DNA of 21,716 bases, taken from NCBI RefSeq assembly GCF_937128415.1, contig NZ_CAKZMJ010000105.1, positions 1 through 21,716 of the forward strand, read 5' to 3'. Below are positions 12,705 to 20,448 of the stretch, piece by piece (the stretch's first letter is position 1; each line of letters starts with the position of its first letter). Source of the DNA: an uncultured Caldilinea sp. (GTDB lineage Bacteria > Chloroflexota > Anaerolineae > Caldilineales > Caldilineaceae). The position numbers and the translations under genes were made by a program. The notes below the pieces were generated by a model. The model made no database searches and was not told the origin of the DNA. It saw nothing but the letters and a program-made list of their open reading frames with translations.

Positions 12705-14921
12705 TCATGCTTCGATGATCTTCACGACCCAAATTTCTTGCGGCTCCAGTTGCTTCTGCAGCACAGCGCGGCCATCCTCCCAGCGCAACGCCACGGGCCG
12801 CCGCGTCGCAATGTCTATTGCGGTGTATGCACCGGCCGGCAGATCAAGGCGCCATTGGGGCGCAAGCGAAGCGGCGCTGTGGTTGAAGCCGAAAAAGAGC
12901 CAGAAGCGCTTGCCCGCCGTTTTCCCTTCCAACAAGCGCGGCTCCACCGCCGCTGCCGGCGCATCGTGCACTGTGACCGGTTTTCGGATGCCTGCGGCGT
13001 CGGCCAGCCCTTTGAGGAAGTCGCCGCTCTTTTCATCGCCAAACCGGTAAAAGCCCAGGCTGAGCATCGTTCCTACAAAGACGCCCCACCCCTGGCCAAA
13101 GCGATTCACCACAATGGCGGGAGCGCCGTCTTCAAATTCGCCGACCACCTCCGCAGTAGGCGCCAGCGGTTCGAGCGCCTCGCGGAAACGCGCGCCGGAC
13201 AGCACGTCCCCCACGTTCAGCCGAGGCAGCAGCGGGTGTTTGCGCACGATGCGCACCTTGACCGCACTCTGCTCATCCACCCCCTGTGCGCCCTGTTCCC
13301 GGCAACCAAACACTTTTTCCAGCCCAAACCCCGGAATCGCATCGCCGCAATAGCCCGTTTCATCGTTCCAACCTGTGCGCGCTTCTGCAACAGCCACGCC
13401 GCCTTGCACGACCCAATCGGCGATCGCCGCAGCCATTGTCCGGGGCGTCATGAACGAGAACGGCAGCGCAAGCAGCTTGTAGCGCTGCAGCCCACCGGCG
13501 ACGATTTGATCCGGGTGGATGAAATCTGCAGGTAGATGTTCTTGGAAGAAAGCTCGATAGGCGCCGATATAAGAACGGCTAGGAATGTAGCGCCACGTCT
13601 GACGCATGCACTGCCACATAATGTTGGCATGGACATTCCAGCAGATGGCCACCTCGGCCGGCGTCGTCTTGCCAGCGACAAAACATTCCATCTCTTGCTC
13701 CACAAGTTGCGCGATGGCGCCGGCCGCCAAAGCGCGGTCGCTAGGCGAGCCGTCGAGATGAGCCATGCCAAAGCCGCCCGATTCGTAGCCACTGCTCATG
13801 GGATGCCAGGCGTAAAAACAGAGCCCCTTGGCGCCATGCGCAAGGGCATGCCAGGTGTAATGGCGAGCATCGACCGCCGTCATGTGCGAGGCGAACATGC
13901 CGACATACCCATGGCCCGCCTGGAGCTCGCCGAGCCAGTAGGGTTTGCCCACCGCATCGCACGCCGAACGCGTGGAGGTGAGCATCGCTGCACGGAACGA
14001 TGGATCGCTGGTTTCCTTGGCGCCGACATGTTTGGGATAGAGCGACGTGCCCCAAATGTCGACGCTGTGAGGCATCTTCCAGTCATCAGGCGATCCTTGT
14101 TCGTCCAACGGCAGGGTCAGCACCGAAGGCACGGCGGAATGGCTGGTGGTCAGATGATGATCCGCCTGCCGGATAGTGTCATGTCGCCAACGCAGATCGC
14201 ACGCCAGCTTCTCCATAATGAAGTGTATCCAGTCGATATACTCGGTGTAAGTCATCAAGGAGATGAACTTGGGCGCCGGAATCACGTCCCAGCTTGTGAA
14301 GGTGCGATACCAGGCGCGATTCAGGGCGTCCAGCGCGCCGTAGCGCCGCTGCAGCCAGTCGCGGAAACGCTGCACCGTATGGTGGCAATAACAAAAGACC
14401 GGCGGTTGAGGCAGATAATCGAAATATCCCCACTGTACGATATGCGGCTCGCTCCACAAATCCCAGGCGTAAAAGGTGGGACGCGACGCCAATCGTCTGG
14501 CCACCTCCACCATAAAGCGCTCGGCTGCAGTGCGCACGCCGGGGTTGTCATAGCAATAGCCCGGCGCGCCTTGTGAGTCAACAGGGATGCCGCTGGCCGA
14601 AACATAGCGACAGTCTGGGTAGTAGTGAACCAACCAGTCGGGCGCCGAATCGAGATAAAGTTGGCAAATGACTTTCAGGTCGAGCTGTTCGGTGAGGTCC
14701 ATGAGCAAGTCGAGGGCGTCGAAGCGATAGTCGCCCGGCTGTGGCTCGGCGCTGGCCCAGTCCACCCAACAGCGCACGGTGTTGAACCCGCACGCCTTGA
14801 TCGCCTCCAGATCGCGTTTCCACGTCCTCGGCGAATCAGCGTCCGGCGGGCGCACCATTGTGGCGCGGGTGCGCCCGCCGGTGTACCAGACGGCGATGGG
14901 AAGAAATGGTTCGTTCGGCAT
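12705..14921 (-). CDS. GH42-type beta-galactosidase-like glycosidase
   Basis: A 738-aa clan GH-A glycosidase. The TIM barrel begins with VWYTGGRTRATMVRPPD and CGFNTVRCWVDWASAEPQPG. The probable acid/base is Glu158 in YAWDLWSEPH and the nucleophile Glu332 in YWLGELQAGHG. A trimerisation/glutamine-amidotransferase-like middle domain (about 400-620) and a small C-terminal beta domain follow. Layout and length agree with GH42, though specificity may be other than beta-galactoside. There is no signal peptide, so it should act on an imported oligosaccharide. It is last in the ABC operon, 76 nt after the second permease, with GAGGA 5 nt before the ATG. Confidence 0.82.
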   Translation of the reverse strand: MPNEPFLPIAVWYTGGRTRATMVRPPDADSPRTWKRDLEAIKACGFNTVRCWVDWASAEPQPGDYRFDALDLLMDLTEQLDLKVICQLYLDSAPDWLVHYYPDCRYVSASGIPVDSQGAPGYCYDNPGVRTAAERFMVEVARRLASRPTFYAWDLWSEPHIVQWGYFDYLPQPPVFCYCHHTVQRFRDWLQRRYGALDALNRAWYRTFTSWDVIPAPKFISLMTYTEYIDWIHFIMEKLACDLRWRHDTIRQADHHLTTSHSAVPSVLTLPLDEQGSPDDWKMPHSVDIWGTSLYPKHVGAKETSDPSFRAAMLTSTRSACDAVGKPYWLGELQAGHGYVGMFASHMTAVDARHYTWHALAHGAKGLCFYAWHPMSSGYESGGFGMAHLDGSPSDRALAAGAIAQLVEQEMECFVAGKTTPAEVAICWNVHANIMWQCMRQTWRYIPSRSYIGAYRAFFQEHLPADFIHPDQIVAGGLQRYKLLALPFSFMTPRTMAAAIADWVVQGGVAVAEARTGWNDETGYCGDAIPGFGLEKVFGCREQGAQGVDEQSAVKVRIVRKHPLLPRLNVGDVLSGARFREALEPLAPTAEVVGEFEDGAPAIVVNRFGQGWGVFVGTMLSLGFYRFGDEKSGDFLKGLADAAGIRKPVTVHDAPAAAVEPRLLEGKTAGKRFWLFFGFNHSAASLAPQWRLDLPAGAYTAIDIATRRPVALRWEDGRAVLQKQLEPQEIWVVKIIEA

Positions 14922-14997
14922 TGGAGTCCTCGATTTCTATTGCACCGATGGAAATCACTTTTCAACACGGCTCGCAGCGAAGGCGCACCTACAAGGC

Positions 14998-15864
14998 TCA
15001 CCCCTTCAATCCGGTCAGCGCTATGCCGCGGCGGAAGAAACGCTGCAGCCATACGAACACGACCACGCTTGGAATGACGCTCAAGACCGTGCCGGCCATG
15101 CGTAGATTCAAGGAGCGCTCCTCGGCGCCATAGGTGCGCAGGTTGTTGAGCGCCAACGGAACCGTGTGCAGGGCGGAATCCTGCACCACCAGCAACGGCC
15201 AAAGAAAAGAATTCCACACCCCGACCAGGCTGAAGACGCCCAACGTGGCGAGAGCCGGACCCGACAGAGGAACGATCAGCTGCCAGTAAATACGAAACTC
15301 CGATGCGCCGTCAATGCGCGCAGCGTCGAGCAGCTCGTCAGGAATCCCCTGGATGAACTGACGCAGCATGAAGACTCCATAGGCGCTGACGACGCCGGGC
15401 AGGATCAGGCCGGCGTAATTGTTGAGCCATCCCAGTTGCTTCACGATATAGAAGACCGGGATCAGGATGACGAAGAACGGAATCATCATCGAAGCAAGAA
15501 TGATTGTAAAGAGCACGTTTTTCAAAGGGAAGTGATACTTGGCGAAGGCAAAGCCACTCAGCGAGCTGGTGAAGAGAATGCCCAGCACTGTGAGTGCAGA
15601 GACGATGATGCTGTTCAAATAGGCGCGGCCGATATTCACTGCATACACCACATCTAAGTAGTTGCGCCATTGCGGTTCGGCGGGCAACAGGGGCGGCGGC
15701 GTGCGGATGATCTCGGCCGTGGTCATGAGCGACGCCGCAATCATCCAATAGAAGGGCAGCAGCATGACGCAACTGACGGAGACGAGCGCCACATATTTGA
15801 GTATCGAGATGAACGGCTGCGTCAGCCTGGATCGACGCATTGCCATACCGGTCAATCCCTTCAT
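14998..15864 (-). CDS. Carbohydrate ABC permease, MalG type
   Basis: A 288-aa CUT1 inner-membrane permease. About six membrane segments are visible (the first at about residues 22-46, the last at about 257-274). The cytoplasmic EAA loop that contacts the ATPase is LLDAARIDGASEFRIYWQLIVPL (178-200), and the tail ends in LTGLKG. Its ATG overlaps the stop codon of the upstream permease as ATGA, indicating translational coupling. An upstream open extension in the same frame runs inside the other permease gene and is not real. It pairs with the MalF-type permease to form the channel. Confidence 0.93.
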   Translation of the reverse strand: MKGLTGMAMRRSRLTQPFISILKYVALVSVSCVMLLPFYWMIAASLMTTAEIIRTPPPLLPAEPQWRNYLDVVYAVNIGRAYLNSIIVSALTVLGILFTSSLSGFAFAKYHFPLKNVLFTIILASMMIPFFVILIPVFYIVKQLGWLNNYAGLILPGVVSAYGVFMLRQFIQGIPDELLDAARIDGASEFRIYWQLIVPLSGPALATLGVFSLVGVWNSFLWPLLVVQDSALHTVPLALNNLRTYGAEERSLNLRMAGTVLSVIPSVVVFVWLQRFFRRGIALTGLKG

Positions 15865-16835
15865 TCCCGATGGCGCAGCAACCATAACTGCACCAGAGTG
15901 ATCACAAAGATGACGACAAACAAAACCATCGCCATGGCCGAGGCGCGCCCCATTCTGAAAAACTTGAAGGCCGTATTGTACATGTGCAACACAACAACCA
16001 TGGTGGAATTGGCAGGCCCCCCTCCGCTGGTTTCGGCGCCTCCGGTCGTAGCTGCAAAGACTAAATCGAACACTTGCAGGGCGCCGATGGTGTTCGTGAC
16101 CACCAGGAAAAGCATCACCGGACGCAGCAGCGGCAAAGTGACATACCAGAAGGACTGTCTGGCGTTGGCGCCGTCTACGGCTGCAGCGTCGTAGTAATCC
16201 TGCGGAATGCCTTGCAGGCCGGCGAGGAAGACAACTACGTAGTAGCCGACGTATTGATAGATGGCCATAAAGATAATGCAGCCCAATGCCTGCTCCGGGC
16301 TGGATAGAAAGGGTTGCGGCGGAATCCCGATGCTCCCCAGCAAGGCGTTCACCAGGCCGAAGTTTTTGTTGAGCAGCGCCGTCCACATCATGCCCAAGGC
16401 CAGCGGCGCAGTCACGATGGGCAGAAAAAAGAACGTCGACCATAGGGGGCGCCAGCGAATGCGCGAATTAAGCAGCAGCGCGCCCGCCAATCCTAACACC
16501 AGGTTGAACGTCACTCCCCAAAAGGCAAAAACAAAAGTGTTCACCAAAGCCCGCCGGAAGACGTCATCGTAGAGGAGAATGCGCGTGTAATTATCCACGC
16601 CGACGAAGGGCATTTCCGGAATCGGCGTAATCAGGTTCCAACTGTGCAGGCTGACCCAAAAGCTGAAAAAGATCGGGACGACGGAGAAGACCAATAAAAA
16701 GATCAACACCGGACTGATAAACGCATAGGCCCACCAGATCTTAGGATCGATGCGTCGTCGATGTTTGCGCGGGCCTGCTGACGAGGCAAGCTGGGCCGGA
16801 CTTGTTGTGAACACTCGATCTTGAGGAGAAGCCAA
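15861..16835 (-). CDS. Carbohydrate ABC permease, MalF type
   Basis: A 324-aa CUT1 permease with a basic cytoplasmic N-terminus and about six membrane segments (near residues 38-62, 99-123, 136-156, 188-209, 237-258 and 299-320). Its EAA loop is YYDAAAVDGANARQSFWYVTLP (214-235). The chosen start is TTG at 16835 with GGAG 7 nt upstream; a GTG seven codons later is an alternative. Short length and lack of a large periplasmic loop are usual for non-enteric MalF homologues. No ATPase gene accompanies the permeases, so a shared MsmX/UgpC-like ATPase must come from elsewhere. Confidence 0.93.
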   Translation of the reverse strand: MASPQDRVFTTSPAQLASSAGPRKHRRRIDPKIWWAYAFISPVLIFLLVFSVVPIFFSFWVSLHSWNLITPIPEMPFVGVDNYTRILLYDDVFRRALVNTFVFAFWGVTFNLVLGLAGALLLNSRIRWRPLWSTFFFLPIVTAPLALGMMWTALLNKNFGLVNALLGSIGIPPQPFLSSPEQALGCIIFMAIYQYVGYYVVVFLAGLQGIPQDYYDAAAVDGANARQSFWYVTLPLLRPVMLFLVVTNTIGALQVFDLVFAATTGGAETSGGGPANSTMVVVLHMYNTAFKFFRMGRASAMAMVLFVVIFVITLVQLWLLRHRE

Positions 16836-16877
16836 GAGATAACTCCGCAGCGTTTACTGATCTCTGGACCGGCTGCG

Positions 16878-16913
16878 AATCTTCCAGGAAGCTCTGGAGC
16901 TTCCTGGAAGATT
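16878..16913 (-). promoter_or_regulatory. Perfect 17-bp hairpin between binding-protein and permease genes
   Basis: AATCTTCCAGGAAGCTC (16878-16894) and its exact complement (16897-16913) are separated by only 2 nt, giving in practice a 16-bp stem with a 4-nt loop. No U-run follows on the minus strand, so it is not a standard terminator. The position, after the binding-protein gene and before the permeases, fits an mRNA-stabilising or partial-attenuation element like the REP sequence between malE and malF. Confidence 0.7.
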
Positions 16914-16974
16914 GCGCCGGAGACGCCGTTACAAGCCAGAAGTCAATCAACTCGTGAACGAAAGCGCGGACGTC

Positions 16975-18291
16975 TCACCGATTTTCAGCCAGGATGCGCT
17001 CCGCCTCCGCCGCCGCATCGTTGAGCGCCTGCTCAACCGTTTTCTGACCGTACCAGGCGGCCTCGATGCCTTGCTGAAGCGCAGTTTTGATTTCCTGTCC
17101 ACCGCGCAGCACCGGTTCTGCTCTGGCGTTGGCGGCTGAGCGCACATAAGCCGTCATGAACTCATCGCTCAATCGGTCCGCCAGCGCCTGCTGATCCGAA
17201 ATGCGGCTGGGGATGGCGCCAAGCGCCGAAGTCAAATAGTCGCCGATCGGGGAGGCAGCGCCTTCGCCGGCGGGTGAATTCAGCCATTGAACCAGCTTCC
17301 ATGCTTCTTCCTTGTTTTTGCTTCCGCTGTCTACGCCGTAGAGCCAGTTGTATTGCAACGTGGTCGAGACGCCGCCTTCCCCCGTCGGGATCGGGGCGAC
17401 GCCAACATTTTCGTAGCCGTCGACAAAGGCGTCTTTAAGGGTCGCCCGCAGCCAGTTCGCCATGATCAACATGGCGCCCTTGCCTTCGACAAAATTGCCG
17501 AAGGCGCCGATGGATGGATCCGCGCATTTTTCGCCGATCAGATCGACGTAGAGCTGCAGGGTGGCCTGACCTTGTGGGCCGTTGAAGAGCGGCTGATAGG
17601 TCTCCGGCGCAAGGTATTCGCCCCCATTCGACCACAGCAGCGACAGGAAGGGATGCACAACGCCGGAGTCCCAACCGGGCATGAGCACAAAGCCGGAACG
17701 CGCCAATGTGCCGTCAGGGTTGGCGATGGCCAGCTTGCAGGCGGCGTCCTTAAGCTCGGCGAATGTGGCGGGCGGCGCCTCGATGCCCGCCTCCTGCAAC
17801 ATCTTTTTGTTGTACAACAGCTGATAGGTGTTCAACTCGGTCGGATACCCCCAAATCTTGCCGCCGTAGGAGACGGCGCTCTGCGAACCCGGCGAATAGT
17901 TGGCCTGAATATCTGCAAGGACGTCGGAGGGCGGTTCATCTAACATGCCGCCTTCAACGAAGTCGGGCATCCATAGGTTGTAGAAGTGATAGACATCTGG
18001 ACTGATGCCCGCCGCGCGCGCAGTGGTGATCTTGGTCAAGAGCTGGTCGAAGGTGACCGTCTGATAGTCGATTTCAACGTGGGGATTCAAACTCGTATAT
18101 TCGTCCAGTTTCGCCCGCATCGGCTTGAGCAGCGACTCTTCGCCCCAATGGGTCAACACGGTGAGCTTGACCTTCTCTCCAGCCGGCGCGACGCCCTCTT
18201 GGAGACCGGCGCCGGGCGCAGGAAGGCATGCATTCAGCATTGTCAGAGCGAACACTACCACCAAAATGAACAGGGTGCGGCTCGGTTTCAT
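16975..18291 (-). CDS. Sugar ABC transporter substrate-binding lipoprotein
   Basis: A 438-aa extracytoplasmic solute-binding protein of the CUT1 (MalE-like, family 1) group. The signal peptide has a hydrophobic run (about residues 6-18) and lipobox LNAC with Cys22 as lipidation site. The mature part has the usual two-lobe motifs: VKLTVLTHWG, PDVYHFYNLWMPDFVEGGMLD, WGYPTELNTYQLLYNKKMLQEAGI, and FVEGKGAMLIMANW near 290-305. The ATG at 18291 is fixed by GGAGGAGGT directly upstream; a longer frame upstream is spurious. A very strong extra Shine-Dalgarno lies 80-95 nt upstream. Substrate cannot be read from sequence; neighbours suggest a glycoside or amino sugar. Confidence 0.93.
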   Translation of the reverse strand: MKPSRTLFILVVVFALTMLNACLPAPGAGLQEGVAPAGEKVKLTVLTHWGEESLLKPMRAKLDEYTSLNPHVEIDYQTVTFDQLLTKITTARAAGISPDVYHFYNLWMPDFVEGGMLDEPPSDVLADIQANYSPGSQSAVSYGGKIWGYPTELNTYQLLYNKKMLQEAGIEAPPATFAELKDAACKLAIANPDGTLARSGFVLMPGWDSGVVHPFLSLLWSNGGEYLAPETYQPLFNGPQGQATLQLYVDLIGEKCADPSIGAFGNFVEGKGAMLIMANWLRATLKDAFVDGYENVGVAPIPTGEGGVSTTLQYNWLYGVDSGSKNKEEAWKLVQWLNSPAGEGAASPIGDYLTSALGAIPSRISDQQALADRLSDEFMTAYVRSAANARAEPVLRGGQEIKTALQQGIEAAWYGQKTVEQALNDAAAEAERILAENR

Positions 18292-18308
18292 ACCTCCTCC
18301 ATTTTCAT

Positions 18309-18385
18309 TCAAATCGTGCGACATTTCGTTGCGTAGTGGACGGAGCGGAGAGCAGATGTCACTACAGGCCTCACCTCCTTTGACC
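18309..18385 (-). promoter_or_regulatory. Orphan consensus Shine-Dalgarno with possible 17-codon leader ORF
   Basis: On the minus strand AAAGGAGGTGA (18383-18373), nearly a full complement of the 16S rRNA 3' end, occurs after the ROK stop. It is followed 11 nt later by a GTG (18362) opening a 17-codon frame that stops at 18309, just before the ribosome binding site of the lipoprotein gene. It could be a translated leader or a decoy site; no peptide motif is recognised. Confidence 0.3.
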
Positions 18386-18398
18386 TTCCCTCGGACGC

Positions 18399-19391
18399 TC
18401 AAAGACCCAATCGCAGCCGCGCGCCATACGCTGCGCCTAACAGGCCGGCGTCGGCGCCCAACGCGGAGATGGCAACGCAGCACGAACGCGCCGACCAGGG
18501 CTGCGCCCATTGCTTCATTGTGTCGAGGATACGCGGCAGCAGCGGCGCACAGGCGACGCCCACCCCGCCTCCCAGCACAATCGCTTGTGGATTCACCAGG
18601 CTGACGATATTGGCGAGCCCCAGGCCGATCCACTCCGCAGTTTCCTCGATCACCGACCGGGCCAGCTCGTCGCCCTGTCGGGCGGCTGCAAACACCTGCT
18701 CGGCCGTGAGCGACCCCTCATCCACTTGCGCCAGGGTCGAGTCGGGCGCCGACGCCAGCAATGCTCTGGCGCGGGAGACAATGCCCGGGCCGGCCGCCTT
18801 GGCCTCCCACGCGCCGACCGAGCGATCCCTCTCTTCGGCAACGGCAGGGTCTGTCGTAAAAGCAAACCATCCTGCCGCGCCCGCCAAACGATTGACGCCG
18901 CGCACCAGGCGCCCCTCCAGCACCATGCCCCCGCCGATGCCGGTGCCGATGATGACATTGACAAACGAATGCAGATTTTTCCCGGCCCCGAGCCACCATT
19001 CAGCCAGGGTTGCAGCATGGCCGTCATATTCCAGATACACAGGCCAACCGAAGCGCGCCTGCAAGGGTCCACGTAGATCCACGTTGCGCCATCCGGCCAG
19101 GTTGGGCGCCCAGATCACGCGGTCCGTGCCTTCCTCCAACACAGCAGGAACGCCCAGACCAATGGCAGCAATTTCATTTGTTGAAGGATCTTTTATTTCC
19201 AATATTTTCTGTAAAAGAGCAGCAATTTGGTCGATCCCCTCGACCGGACCTCGTTGGGAGGTGGGCGCCTGCACACGATGATGCACAACGCCGTCAGCCG
19301 TGACGAGGGCGGCCGCCACCTTGGAGCCGCCGACGTCGACAGCCAGAATGTTGGGCTGCGCTCTCGTAGATTCGCCTATCTTCACTTGCAC
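18399..19391 (-). CDS. ROK-family kinase-like protein, zinc motif missing
   Basis: A 330-aa protein of the ROK (repressor, ORF, kinase) sugar kinase fold. Seen: the N-terminal phosphate-binding loop AVDVGGSKVAAALV (17-30), NLAGWRNVDLRGPL (97-110), the catalytic Asp123 in EYDGHAATLAEWW, the ATP-site GTGIGGG (149-155), and LGGGVG near the C-terminus. The sugar-binding GAGEIGH is replaced by LAGAAGW (169-175), and the CxCGxxGC zinc motif is absent. It may phosphorylate an unusual sugar or have become a sensor; it has no DNA-binding domain. The start is uncertain between GTG at 19391 and GTG at 19385; AGGCAGG just upstream favours the latter by spacing. It lies between the GntR and lipoprotein genes in one operon. 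Confidence 0.85.
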   Translation of the reverse strand: MQVKIGESTRAQPNILAVDVGGSKVAAALVTADGVVHHRVQAPTSQRGPVEGIDQIAALLQKILEIKDPSTNEIAAIGLGVPAVLEEGTDRVIWAPNLAGWRNVDLRGPLQARFGWPVYLEYDGHAATLAEWWLGAGKNLHSFVNVIIGTGIGGGMVLEGRLVRGVNRLAGAAGWFAFTTDPAVAEERDRSVGAWEAKAAGPGIVSRARALLASAPDSTLAQVDEGSLTAEQVFAAARQGDELARSVIEETAEWIGLGLANIVSLVNPQAIVLGGGVGVACAPLLPRILDTMKQWAQPWSARSCCVAISALGADAGLLGAAYGARLRLGL

Positions 19392-19406
19392 CCTGCCTAC
19401 ACTTCA

Positions 19407-19430
19407 GCGTGTGAAAAAGCGTGTGAAAAA
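19407..19430. repeat. 12-bp tandem repeat upstream of the ROK gene
   Basis: GCGTGTGAAAAA occurs twice head to tail (19407-19418 and 19419-19430), followed by a third partial copy (GCGCAGTGAAA). It lies in the 64-nt gap between the GntR and ROK genes. Confidence 0.7.
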
Positions 19431-19455
19431 GCGCAGTGAAAGCGTCGGCGTCGCA

Positions 19456-20193
19456 TCACAGGCGCTGACGGCCGATGTAGATGGCCATATCGTTCCCGCG
19501 GTACACCGTGCGCACACTTTCGACGAACTCAAACGTCTCTGTGAAGGTGAGCCCTGTGATCACCAGCACCGGGTCGCCGGGCGCCAGCCGCAAAAGTTCG
19601 GCTTCCTCCGCAGCGGCGGATCGAGCCTCCACTTCCGCCTCGGTCCACGCCGGATGAACGAAGTATTTTTGTCGCAAGACGCTGAACAGCGATTTGTCGG
19701 TCAAATCTTCGTGCTCGAGCCCAGGGCAGATGCGCGCCGGCAACACCGACGATTGCAACGCCACCGGCGCGCCGTTGGCGAGGCGAAGGCGCACCAACCG
19801 CAGGACCTTTTCTCCCGGTTGCAACTTCAACCTGGCTTGCTCCGCCTCGTCGGCCTCAGCCAGCTCCTGCTTTAGAACGCGGGTTCCAGGCTGCATGCCG
19901 CGCGACAAAATGTCCTCCGTAAAGCTGAGGAAACCCTTCAGCCCGCGCATTTTGGGTTCGGCCACAAAGGTGCCTCGCCCCTGCTCGCGGTAGACCAACC
20001 CGTTCCTCAACAGCATGTCGATGGCCTGGCGCGCTGTGATGCGGCTGACGCCCAGCTCCGCCGCCAGCTCGCGCTCCGACGGGATGCGATCCCCCGGTTT
20101 CAATTCCCCTGAGCCGATCTGCGCAATCAGGGCGGACGAAAGTTGCAGATAGAGCGGCACGTGGCTGCCCCCATCGAGCCGTACAAACTTCAT
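19456..20193 (-). CDS. GntR/HutC-family transcriptional regulator with UTRA domain
   Basis: A 245-aa regulator. Winged helix-turn-helix: residues 11-78 (VPLYLQLSSALIAQI, GDRIPSERELAAELGVSRITARQAIDMLL, GLVYREQGRGTFVAEP). UTRA effector domain: about 85-240 (RGLKGFLSFTEDILSRGMQPG, VALQSSVLPARICPGL, FEFVESVRTVYRGNDMAIYIGR). UTRA regulators such as NagR and TreR bind phosphorylated sugars, which fits the ROK and SIS partners here. The ATG at 20193 was chosen because the longer open frame would cover its own promoter; no clear Shine-Dalgarno is visible. It is the first gene of the operon and probably represses itself and the SIS genes through the 20-bp site found at both promoters. Confidence 0.92.
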   Translation of the reverse strand: MKFVRLDGGSHVPLYLQLSSALIAQIGSGELKPGDRIPSERELAAELGVSRITARQAIDMLLRNGLVYREQGRGTFVAEPKMRGLKGFLSFTEDILSRGMQPGTRVLKQELAEADEAEQARLKLQPGEKVLRLVRLRLANGAPVALQSSVLPARICPGLEHEDLTDKSLFSVLRQKYFVHPAWTEAEVEARSAAAEEAELLRLAPGDPVLVITGLTFTETFEFVESVRTVYRGNDMAIYIGRQRL

Positions 20194-20235
20194 AGGATTG
20201 ACGCAATTGTCGGTGAATAAGTCTCTATGTGGATA

Positions 20236-20255
20236 GATTGTTATAACCATTATAG
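20236..20255 (-). promoter_or_regulatory. GntR operator in its own promoter
   Basis: ATTGTTATAACCAT (20237-20250) is a 14-bp palindrome with one mismatched pair and a perfect GTTATAAC core. It overlaps the -10 box and the presumed transcription start, where bound repressor would exclude RNA polymerase. The surrounding 20 bp match 11087-11106 exactly in inverted orientation. Confidence 0.75.
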
Positions 20256-20277
20256 TGTGATCATGAAGGGTTGTCAA
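20249..20277 (-). promoter_or_regulatory. GntR operon promoter (-35 TTGACA, -10 TATAAT)
   Basis: Minus strand: perfect TTGACA (20277-20272) and perfect TATAAT (20254-20249) with a 17-bp spacer. Transcription should begin near 20242, about 50 nt before the GntR start. A promoter this strong with an operator on its -10 box implies tight repression without inducer. Confidence 0.85.
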
Positions 20278-20340
20278 TATAAAAATCTGGGCTTTCATGA
20301 AGAAATCTGGCTTGGGGATGACGAGCGCAGCGAAAGACGA

Positions 20341-20346
20341 TATAAT
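20341..20346 (+). promoter_or_regulatory. Possible -10 box for the phosphatase-fold gene
   Basis: A perfect TATAAT on the plus strand lies about 100 nt before the start at 20449. No convincing -35 is found at 16-18 bp, so the call is tentative. Confidence 0.3.
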
Positions 20347-20448
20347 GCCCTGCAAGCCGAACGCTGCGACGCGTACAGTCGACGCCGCGAACCGACGCCC
20401 CCCTCAACGGCGCAACGCTGGGTTGAAGAATTCAACAAGGAGCATGCT

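Noticed and set aside
15865..16443. N-terminal extension of the MalG-type permease
   Set aside because: The extension lies wholly inside the MalF-type gene in another frame; the ATGA overlap at 15861-15864 gives the proper start.
16878..16913. Hairpin as an intrinsic terminator
   Set aside because: No run of U follows it on the transcribed strand, and the permeases downstream clearly belong to the same transport system with no good promoter of their own.
20227..20448. N-terminal extension of the phosphatase-fold protein
   Set aside because: It would translate through the GntR promoter and operator and has no family similarity; the ATG at 20449 has a good ribosome binding site.
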